9,305 bases of DNA from Saprospiraceae bacterium (GTDB taxonomy: Bacteria > Bacteroidota > Bacteroidia > Chitinophagales > Saprospiraceae): NCBI GenBank assembly GCA_947441325.1, contig CANETR010000049.1:1-9305 (forward strand), written 5' to 3'. The notes under the pieces were generated by a model. The model did no database searches. It was not told the origin of the DNA and saw only the letters and a list, made by a program, of their open reading frames with translations. The position numbers and the translations under genes are program-made. Shown here one piece after another: positions 1 to 5,681 of the stretch. Positions within the stretch are counted from its first letter, which is position 1; each line of letters starts with the position of its first letter.

Positions 1-646
1 CAGTAGTTATCGGCAAATAAATCATGCGCATTTCCCTTTCGGAGCCGGTATCGCTGTAAACGCCTACTATCAGAAATTCAATGCCATTGATTTGGAGGTA
101 TTTCCCAATGGGATTTTCCGCGCCAAATATTTCAGATGCTACAGTTTTTCCAATACAGGCAGTTTTTCGATAATCTTTTAAGTCTTTTTCATTAATAAAA
201 CGCCCATTATCAATGATGGAGTTTTCAAGAATTTGATGTGCAGGATGTACGGAACGGACTTCAAAACTATAATCTTTGTTTTGGTAACTAATTGTAACTG
301 TTGTAGGAATATTAAATCGGCCAGCAACATGTTCAACACCCTCAATTTTTGAATTAAAATCTGCATAATCGCTGTTGTCGAATTTTATTTCTTTGCCCGG
401 CTGTATGCCTTTGTAGGGCATGGAGGTCTGCCCCCTGAAAACCCAGATACTGTTCACAGCATCGTCTCGAAATTCAAATTCAGCCCCATTTTGTAATGCT
501 TTGCCAACACCCAAAAGCAAAACCAGCATAAAAATACCCCAAAATACGCCAAACATGGTAAGCCCAGTCCGAAGAGGATGTCTTTTGACAGAACTACCTA
601 TTTCGGAAAAAAAATCACTTGAAAAAACAGGAAAAGCTGATTTCAT
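1..646 (-). CDS. ABC transporter permease, MacB/FtsX type (3' end outside window)
   Basis: Inner-membrane permease subunit of a MacB-type ABC transporter. This class usually couples cytoplasmic ATP hydrolysis to periplasmic or outer-membrane export rather than to solute uptake. The visible 215 codons give a short cytoplasmic N-terminus with the basic stretch KRHPLRT (about residues 21-27), a first membrane helix at about 29-47 (containing FGVFWGIFMLV), then a long periplasmic MacB-PCD-like domain. That domain carries the typical pattern GRFI...CIGKTVASEIFG..NPIGKYLQI...FLIVGVYSDTG at about 148-201. The remaining three helices should lie beyond the left edge. No ATPase domain is fused at the N-terminus, so a separate ATP-binding subunit must exist elsewhere. 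The start chosen is the ATG at 646-644; an in-frame ATG at 655-653 would add MPY but sits only 7 nt from a strong hairpin. The family call is firm; the transported substrate is unknown. Confidence 0.87.
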   Translation of the reverse strand, partial: MKSAFPVFSSDFFSEIGSSVKRHPLRTGLTMFGVFWGIFMLVLLLGVGKALQNGAEFEFRDDAVNSIWVFRGQTSMPYKGIQPGKEIKFDNSDYADFNSKIEGVEHVAGRFNIPTTVTISYQNKDYSFEVRSVHPAHQILENSIIDNGRFINEKDLKDYRKTACIGKTVASEIFGAENPIGKYLQINGIEFLIVGVYSDTGSEREMRMIYLPITT

Positions 647-662
647 GTAAGGCATAAAATAA

Positions 663-693
663 GGGTCGAAATAATGAGAAATTATATCGACCC
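663..693 (-). terminator. Hairpin after fumarylacetoacetase gene, terminator or attenuator
   Basis: A 13-position stem with one mismatch closes a 5-nt loop (676-680). The outer seven pairs, GGGTCGA/TCGACCC, are GC-rich; the inner part is AT-rich. It begins about 25 nt past the stop codon of the fumarylacetoacetase gene. Read leftwards it is followed by the U-rich run TTATTTTAT, as in a rho-independent terminator, whereas on the plus strand no T-run follows. The U-tract is interrupted, and the permease start lies only 8-17 nt further on, so partial read-through or control of the permease is also possible. Confidence 0.55.
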
Positions 694-718
694 CAGTATT
701 GTGAATTTTAATGCAATA

Positions 719-1990
719 TTAATTTGATGCTAAAACCTTGCCCTCGCAGCTGCCAAAACCAATTCTGACACCATTTCTTTCTCCCCAACCACGCATGATG
801 ACAGTATCACCGTCGTTAATAAATTTTCTTTCACTGCCATCGGGCATTTGAACAGGTTTGGTGCCTCTCCAGCTAATCTCCAGCATGGAGCCATAACTGT
901 CGGGCGTTGGACCCGAAATAGTGCCCGAGGCACAGAGATCGCCAACCCTGAGATTACAGCCATTCACAGTATGATGCGCCAATTGCTGAACCATGGTCCA
1001 ATACATGTATTTAAAATTGGAATGGCAGACATTCTTTTCGACTCCGTTTTCGGTTTTTATGGCAACATCGAGCTTGATGTCAAAACTTTTTTCGCCGCCA
1101 TATTGCAGGTAGGGTAGTACCTTCGGGTCTTGTACTGGACCGGGGACGCGTAATATTTCCAGCGCCTCGAGCGTAACAATCCAAGGCGAGAGTGTCGAAC
1201 CAAAGTTTTTGCCCAAAAATGGACCCAGCGGAACATATTCCCAGCTTTGAATATCGCGTGCCGACCAGTCATTGAAAAGCGCAAGACCAAAAATATAGTC
1301 CTCTGCTGCCTCAGTACTAACAGATGAACCCAGAGCAGTTGATTTACCCACGACAAAAGCCACCTCAAGTTCAAAATCGAGCTGCCTGCTGGGGCTGTAC
1401 AGAGGCGGTTCCTCCTGATTTGGACGAATCTGCCCCTTGGGACGATGCAAAGAAGTGCCCGAAACTACTATAGAGGAAGCTCGCCCATGATAACCTACTG
1501 GCAGGTGCAGCCAATTAGGCAAAAGCGCATTGGCAGGGTCACGAAACATCATACCAACATTGGTGGCATGTTCGCGGCTCGAGTAAAAATCAGTATAATC
1601 GCCAATCTGAACAGGAAGTAGAAGCTGAACATCATTAACTCCCTGAAGAATTTTTGCTTTTGCTTTTTCATCGTCACGTATCAAAGAATTTTCACTTGCA
1701 AACAGCTCGGCAATTCTATCTCTCAGCGCCAGTGTTTTTTGTTTACCAAGCGCCATAAACTCATTGATATATTTTTGCGAGAAAACCGATTTAATAAGGT
1801 CTAAATCGTTAAAATATCCCATTTCGGCCATTGACTGTAGGTCAATAACTGTATCCCCAATGATTGAAGCCATACGGGGCGATTTGTTCGATGTTTTAAA
1901 AATACCAAATGGTATATTCTGAATCGGAAAATCAGAATCTTTTGGGACATTTATCCAAGAGCTCAGTTGAGGATTATTTGCTTTTAACAT
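719..1990 (-). CDS. fahA: Fumarylacetoacetase (fumarylacetoacetate hydrolase)
   Basis: Cytoplasmic metal-dependent C-C hydrolase that splits 4-fumarylacetoacetate into fumarate and acetoacetate, the last step of tyrosine and homogentisate breakdown (EC 3.7.1.2). The 423-residue length matches the full-length FAH family, with an N-terminal SH3-like domain (about 1-120) and the C-terminal FAH catalytic fold. All key residues can be placed by comparison with the mammalian enzyme. The metal ligands are D134 (DFYSSREH), E207 and E209 (FELEV) and D241 (NDWSARD). H141 is the catalytic histidine and E371 (EISWRG) its partner. R245, Q248, K261 and T357 (SGTISG) are active-site residues. The ATG at 1990 gives a natural N-terminus, MLKANNPQLSSW. 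It follows the aminopeptidase gene by 37 bp on the same strand, so the two may share a transcript. No other tyrosine-pathway gene is in the window. Confidence 0.96.
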   Translation of the reverse strand: MLKANNPQLSSWINVPKDSDFPIQNIPFGIFKTSNKSPRMASIIGDTVIDLQSMAEMGYFNDLDLIKSVFSQKYINEFMALGKQKTLALRDRIAELFASENSLIRDDEKAKAKILQGVNDVQLLLPVQIGDYTDFYSSREHATNVGMMFRDPANALLPNWLHLPVGYHGRASSIVVSGTSLHRPKGQIRPNQEEPPLYSPSRQLDFELEVAFVVGKSTALGSSVSTEAAEDYIFGLALFNDWSARDIQSWEYVPLGPFLGKNFGSTLSPWIVTLEALEILRVPGPVQDPKVLPYLQYGGEKSFDIKLDVAIKTENGVEKNVCHSNFKYMYWTMVQQLAHHTVNGCNLRVGDLCASGTISGPTPDSYGSMLEISWRGTKPVQMPDGSERKFINDGDTVIMRGWGERNGVRIGFGSCEGKVLASN

Positions 1991-2027
1991 GTTTTTTGTC
2001 TGTATTTTTGATTATGATGATTCTATA

Positions 2028-3476
2028 TCAAATTTTATTTAAGTAGTCAATTAAAAAATGGTGCATCAAGCGAATGCCATAGCCTGTACCACCTTTTACC
2101 TTATAATTGCTTTCTTTTTGCGAAAAAGCTACACCAGCTATGTCGAAATGCATCCAGGGATAATCGGTAAAATGTTCCAGAAATTTTCCGGCTGTAATTG
2201 CACCGCCAAAAGCACCGCCAACATTTTTCAGATCGGCAATGTCCGATTTAATTTCATCGCCATATTCATCCCAAAGCGGAAACTCTACAACACGTTCATA
2301 GCTATTATCGCCGGCATTTTTTACAAGATGTTTAATTTCATCCGAAACATTGCCCATGATAACTGAGGCAATAGGTCCGATGGCTACAGCAGCTGCTCCT
2401 GTAAGTGTGGCAAAATCGAATACAAATTCAGGATCGTACTTTTTGGCATAATGCAAGGCATCTGCCAATATCATTCTACCCTCAGCATCTGTATTTAATA
2501 CCTCAACAAAACTGCCGCTATACATTTTTATCACATCGCCCGGAACATAGGCGTTTTCGCCTGGACGATTATCCGTAGCTGGTACTAGACCGACTACATG
2601 CAGCGGTAATTTAAGCTTGGCAACCAGATAAAGTACACCAACCACCACTGCAGCTCCTGCCATATCACATTTCATGTAGTCCATCGAGTTTGGCGTAGGT
2701 TTAAGGCTCAAACCGCCAGTATCGTAAACAACTCCCTTACCAACCAATACAAGAGGCTTGCTATTTTTGGCATTTTCGGGCTTCCACTCCATGATGTTGA
2801 AGGTAGGCGGGATTTTGCTGCCCATATTCACAGCCAAAAGTCCACCCATGCCTAATTCCTCAATTTGATGTTTATCGAAAGTTTCGCTTTTGTATCCAGA
2901 TTCTTTGCCTAAAAGTTCAATTTCTTTACCTAACTGAACGGCATCAAGGGTTATAACAGGCTCGTTTACAAGGTTTCTGACAATGCAAACTGTTGAAATT
3001 ACAGTTTTTAATTCTTCCAATTCAACAGCTGAAACAGTATTTTCAACTACTTGTAGCGTTTTAAATACTGAGGCCTGTTTTTCTGAGTCTTTGAAATATT
3101 TTGTAAATTTATAATTACCTAAAGCCAAGCCTTCGACATAGGCTGCGCCTAAATTTTCCGATGCCTCATTTAGCAGCGTTACCGATTCGATTTTTGTTGA
3201 TCTGAGCAAGGATATACGGCTGCCTGCATTCCGACGCATAAGTTCGGCTCTTAGGGCAGCGTCGGTTTTATCCGATAAAAATTCAACAATTATCCATCTG
3301 CCAGCACTGTTGAGCATAACATAGGCAGCTTCTTCTTTTACCTGTTTTTCAAGTAAACTTATTTCTGTGGCATTTAAATACTTCGACGCCCAGGAAAGGC
3401 TGTCTTTTCTTGATAGAATGATTAAATTTTCAGTCTCTTTTGAGTTGGCAACTGAAATAATATTTGTATTCAACAT
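2028..3476 (-). CDS. pepA: Leucyl aminopeptidase, peptidase family M17
   Basis: Cytosolic two-zinc aminopeptidase that removes N-terminal residues from peptides. With the start chosen it is 482 residues, normal for M17. The N-terminal about 160 residues are the poorly conserved M17 N-domain; the C-terminal catalytic domain carries the family signature NTDAEGRM. By alignment with E. coli PepA the zinc ligands are K247, D252 (VGKGVVYDTGG), D271 (MKCDM), D330 and E332; catalytic residues are K259 and R334. The spacing between K259 and D271 is one residue longer than in E. coli PepA. The open frame continues upstream to an ATG at 3575, but those 33 residues (MIGKYFVYGIKLNK...) lie in the divergent promoter spacer and do not resemble an M17 start, so the ATG at 3476 is preferred. 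The symbol denotes the family only; a role in DNA binding, as for E. coli PepA, is not implied. Confidence 0.93.
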   Translation of the reverse strand: MLNTNIISVANSKETENLIILSRKDSLSWASKYLNATEISLLEKQVKEEAAYVMLNSAGRWIIVEFLSDKTDAALRAELMRRNAGSRISLLRSTKIESVTLLNEASENLGAAYVEGLALGNYKFTKYFKDSEKQASVFKTLQVVENTVSAVELEELKTVISTVCIVRNLVNEPVITLDAVQLGKEIELLGKESGYKSETFDKHQIEELGMGGLLAVNMGSKIPPTFNIMEWKPENAKNSKPLVLVGKGVVYDTGGLSLKPTPNSMDYMKCDMAGAAVVVGVLYLVAKLKLPLHVVGLVPATDNRPGENAYVPGDVIKMYSGSFVEVLNTDAEGRMILADALHYAKKYDPEFVFDFATLTGAAAVAIGPIASVIMGNVSDEIKHLVKNAGDNSYERVVEFPLWDEYGDEIKSDIADLKNVGGAFGGAITAGKFLEHFTDYPWMHFDIAGVAFSQKESNYKVKGGTGYGIRLMHHFLIDYLNKI

Positions 3477-3499
3477 GATAATACTAAATTTGTGAGCTG

Positions 3500-3507
3500 C
3501 TAAATTA
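3500..3507 (-). promoter_or_regulatory. Candidate -7 element for the aminopeptidase gene
   Basis: On the minus strand this reads TAATTTAG, matching five of six fixed positions of the Bacteroidota consensus TAnnTTTG. A TTTC, one base from the TTTG of the -33 element, lies 20 nt upstream (3531-3528). Transcription would begin about 17 nt before the ATG at 3476. It abuts the oppositely directed element at 3508-3515. This is a consensus match by eye only. Confidence 0.3.
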
Positions 3508-3515
3508 TAACTTTG
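3508..3515 (+). promoter_or_regulatory. Candidate -7 element for rsmA
   Basis: TAACTTTG is an exact match to the Bacteroidota TAnnTTTG element. It lies in the divergent spacer and would give an rsmA leader of roughly 90 nt. A TTTG at 3489-3492 is the only upstream -33 candidate, and its 15-nt spacing is shorter than the usual about 19-21 nt, so the promoter is tentative. Confidence 0.4.
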
Positions 3516-3612
3516 GCGCTGAATACTGAAATTTTTATTGAGCTTAATGCCATAAACAAAATATTTTCCAATCAATTTCAGGGTTTTAGTTCTGGCATCA
3601 GTTCAAATTCCT

Positions 3613-4446
3613 ATGTTTTTAAATTATTTAGAGTTGAAAGCAAAAAAATCATTCGGCCAGCATTTTCTAAAAGAAGAATCCATATCCCAGAGAATTGCAA
3701 ATAGCCTCCTTCATTTAGATCAATACACTCATATTCTTGAAGTTGGTCCGGGCATGGGTATGCTTACCAAATATCTGCTGCAGATCCCAAATCATCAACT
3801 CACTGTTGTTGAAGCGGATATCGATATGGTCGATTATCTGAAGATACATTACAGTCAACTTCTTGGGCACATTATATCAGATGATTTTCTTAAAGTGAAT
3901 CTGCAAGAATATTACAAAGACGAACAGTTTGCGATTATTGGAAATTTTCCCTACAATATTTCCTCTCAAATCATGATAAAAGCCCTCGATAACCGCGATA
4001 ATGTCCCAGAAGTTGTTGGTATGTTTCAGCGTGAGGTAGGAGAGCGTATAGCAGCTGGCCCAGGAAATAAAGAATATGGCGTATTAAGTGTACTGATGCA
4101 GGCATATTACGATATTAAATATCTTTTTACGGTAAAACCTGGCAGTTTTAATCCTCCACCCAAGGTAATGTCGGGCGTAATAGCCCTCACAAGGAAAGCT
4201 AATTATCGCGATTTGGGTTGTAACGACCATCTTTTCAGAATAATCGTAAAAGCAGCATTCAACCAAAGAAGGAAAATGCTTCGAAATTCCCTAAAACCAT
4301 TTCTGCCAAAAGATATTATTGAATCAGATACATTTTACGAATTTAGACCCGAACAGCTTAGTGTTCAACAATTTGTATTTTTAACAAATCAGGTGGAGAA
4401 ATTTCGCGAAAAAGATTCTGCTTTAGACAGTTCAGATAAAAAATAA
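3613..4446 (+). CDS. rsmA: 16S rRNA dimethyladenosine transferase RsmA/KsgA
   Basis: SAM-dependent enzyme that dimethylates two adjacent adenines (A1518 and A1519 in E. coli numbering) in the 3'-terminal hairpin of 16S rRNA during late 30S assembly; its loss classically gives kasugamycin resistance. The protein is 277 residues, usual for the family. Motifs in order: KKSFGQHFL (11-19); the SAM-binding EVGPGMG (43-49); acidic E67 after the second strand (VVEAD); D90/D91; the catalytic NFPY (111-114), which is the NLPY variant; FQREVGERI (138-146); FNPPPKV (179-185); and the C-terminal FNQRRKMLRNSL (216-227). The ATG at 3613 is used. An in-frame TTG at 3634 would give KAKKSFGQHFL directly after the start and cannot be excluded, but non-ATG starts are uncommon in this phylum. 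It is divergent from the aminopeptidase gene, with 136 bp between them. Confidence 0.96.
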   Translation: MFLNYLELKAKKSFGQHFLKEESISQRIANSLLHLDQYTHILEVGPGMGMLTKYLLQIPNHQLTVVEADIDMVDYLKIHYSQLLGHIISDDFLKVNLQEYYKDEQFAIIGNFPYNISSQIMIKALDNRDNVPEVVGMFQREVGERIAAGPGNKEYGVLSVLMQAYYDIKYLFTVKPGSFNPPPKVMSGVIALTRKANYRDLGCNDHLFRIIVKAAFNQRRKMLRNSLKPFLPKDIIESDTFYEFRPEQLSVQQFVFLTNQVEKFREKDSALDSSDKK

Positions 4447-4478
4447 TTATCTTCCAATAATCTTAATTAATTGTTAAG

Positions 4479-4500
4479 CCTTTGTTAGCAAAATCAAAGG
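4479..4500. repeat. Inverted repeat CCTTTG-N10-CAAAGG upstream of the dehydrogenase
   Basis: A perfect 6-bp dyad (4479-4484 and 4495-4500) lies between rsmA and the next gene. Its left arm includes the TTTG that is the best -33 candidate for the downstream promoter, so it could be an operator. It overlaps a second, weaker AT-rich dyad (4471-4477 with 4485-4491, one G-T wobble). No T-run follows on the plus strand, which argues against an intrinsic terminator for rsmA. Confidence 0.3.
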
Positions 4501-4508
4501 GAAAATAT

Positions 4509-4516
4509 TATATTTG
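4509..4516 (+). promoter_or_regulatory. Candidate -7 element for the 2-hydroxyacid dehydrogenase
   Basis: TATATTTG matches the Bacteroidota TAnnTTTG consensus exactly and stands 24 nt before the ATG at 4541, giving a short leader of about 18 nt. The nearest upstream TTTG (4481-4484) leaves a 24-nt spacer, slightly longer than usual. Together with the 94-bp spacer after rsmA it suggests that the dehydrogenase has its own promoter. Confidence 0.48.
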
Positions 4517-4540
4517 TAGTCAGCATTAAACTGCACTGAA

Positions 4541-5497
4541 ATGTCAAGAAGTAAATCGGCTGTTTTGATAACAGATGCCGTGCATGAGCTTTTGATTTTG
4601 GGACTCGAAGAAGCTGGTTATGAATGTCACTACCAGCCCGATATTGATCCGAAACATGTACCTGAAATAATGGAAGCTTACGTAGGCATTGTCATTAACA
4701 GTAAAATTACAGTTGATAGGTTGTTTTTGGAGCATTCGCCAAATCTTAAATTCATCGCCCGCCTGGGATCGGGATTGGAAATTATCGATTTGGAAGCAAC
4801 AAAAGAAAAAGCGGTATTGGTACACCGTACACCCGATGGAAACTGTGATGCCGTATCCGAACATGCTTTGGGAATGCTTTTGGCCTTTGCTAACAATCTT
4901 TGTACTGCCAATGCAGATGTGCGAAATAAAATGTGGAGACGTGAGGAGTTGAGAGGATGGGAGCTAATGGGCAAAACTATTGGAATTGTTGGCTTCGGTT
5001 TTACCGGAACGGCTTTTGCCAAAAGACTTTCTGGATTCGATGTAAAGGTATTAGCCTACGATAAATACAGAAAAGATTTTGCTAAAGAAATGCCCCATGT
5101 TACTGAGTCTTCAATGGAAATAATATTCGAAGAAGCAGATATCTTGAGTGTACATCTGCCCTTGACTGAAGAGACCAAAGGATTGGTAAATGATGAGTTT
5201 TTGGAAAAATTCAAAAAACCAATTGTATTGATAAATACCGCAAGAGGAGAAATAGTTCTTACTAAATCGCTTTTGAATGCACTGGACAGCGGAAAACTAA
5301 TTGGAGCCTGTCTCGATGTATTTGAAAATGAAAAACCTAAAACCTACACAGGCGAACAGGAAATTTTGTTTGCCAAATTGTTCGAACGACCTAATGTTTT
5401 ACTGTCGCCACACATAGCAGGCTGGACACATGAATCTAAAAGACGCTTATCTCAACTTCTACTGCAAAGGATTCTAAATGAATCGGAGATGATATAA
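4541..5497 (+). CDS. D-2-hydroxyacid dehydrogenase, SerA-like, substrate uncertain
   Basis: Cytoplasmic NAD-dependent oxidoreductase of the D-isomer-specific 2-hydroxyacid dehydrogenase family, 318 residues, with no C-terminal ACT or regulatory domain. The split substrate-binding domain occupies about 1-110 and 290-318, and the Rossmann domain about 111-289. The dinucleotide loop GFGFTG is at 151-156, and the acidic D174 ending the second strand (VLAYD) favours NAD over NADP. The catalytic set is R235 (NTARGE), E264 (FENEKP) and H291 (SPHIAGWTHES). It is SerA-like overall, but the RSRT stretch whose arginines (R60, R62) help bind 3-phosphoglycerate in E. coli SerA aligns with NSKI (53-56), and the usual AGxGxDNID is GSGLEIID (76-83). 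A serine-biosynthesis role is therefore not safe to assume. No serC or other serine gene is visible. The ATG at 4541 is preceded closely by a candidate promoter. Confidence 0.9.
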   Translation: MSRSKSAVLITDAVHELLILGLEEAGYECHYQPDIDPKHVPEIMEAYVGIVINSKITVDRLFLEHSPNLKFIARLGSGLEIIDLEATKEKAVLVHRTPDGNCDAVSEHALGMLLAFANNLCTANADVRNKMWRREELRGWELMGKTIGIVGFGFTGTAFAKRLSGFDVKVLAYDKYRKDFAKEMPHVTESSMEIIFEEADILSVHLPLTEETKGLVNDEFLEKFKKPIVLINTARGEIVLTKSLLNALDSGKLIGACLDVFENEKPKTYTGEQEILFAKLFERPNVLLSPHIAGWTHESKRRLSQLLLQRILNESEMI

Positions 5498-5681
5498 TTT
5501 ATGGCAAAAATGTAAATATGTTTTTGAGCACAGCTGCCAAATTTTATTTTTCTTAAAAATTTTTTATGCCCTTTGTATTTGGAATAAAGATACTTTATTA
5601 CTAAAATTGCCCTTCGCTTTCGCAAAAGGCAAATTTTGTCTATTAAGATACGAATTATTTTTAAACTCAATTAATCTTAAC
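5498..5681 (+). other. AT-rich spacer with two possible hairpins before the receptor gene
   Basis: This 184-bp spacer holds no convincing gene. An AT-only inverted repeat (5539-5545 with 5556-5562) followed by TTT could end the dehydrogenase transcript. A longer imperfect hairpin spans 5603-5637: its core pairs 5607-5617 with 5622-5632 around a TTTC loop, with two C-A mismatches, and it extends outward by four A-T pairs past a bulged A. A weak promoter candidate for the receptor follows: TATTTTTA at 5656-5663, one base off TAnnTTTG, with a TTTG 17 nt upstream at 5635-5638. All are eye-level calls. Confidence 0.35.

Noticed and set aside
420..650. Plus-strand open frame of 76 codons over the permease N-terminus
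   Set aside because: The minus-strand reading gives a clear membrane helix and a MacB-type periplasmic domain; the plus reading gives no recognisable features.
848..1117. Plus-strand open frame of 89 codons inside the fumarylacetoacetase gene
   Set aside because: It lies fully antisense to a well-conserved catalytic region and has no recognisable domain or start context.
2058..2366. Plus-strand open frame of 102 codons opposite the aminopeptidase
   Set aside because: It is antisense to the conserved M17 C-terminal region; its composition mirrors the reverse complement of the real gene.
3477..3575. N-terminal extension of the aminopeptidase to an upstream ATG (515 residues)
   Set aside because: The extra 33 residues fall in the divergent spacer, overlap the promoter candidates and do not look like an M17 N-terminus. 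The internal ATG at 3476 gives the normal length.
4544..5022. Two minus-strand frames opposite the dehydrogenase
   Set aside because: Both overlap the Rossmann-fold coding region, in different frames, and neither has a plausible protein signature.
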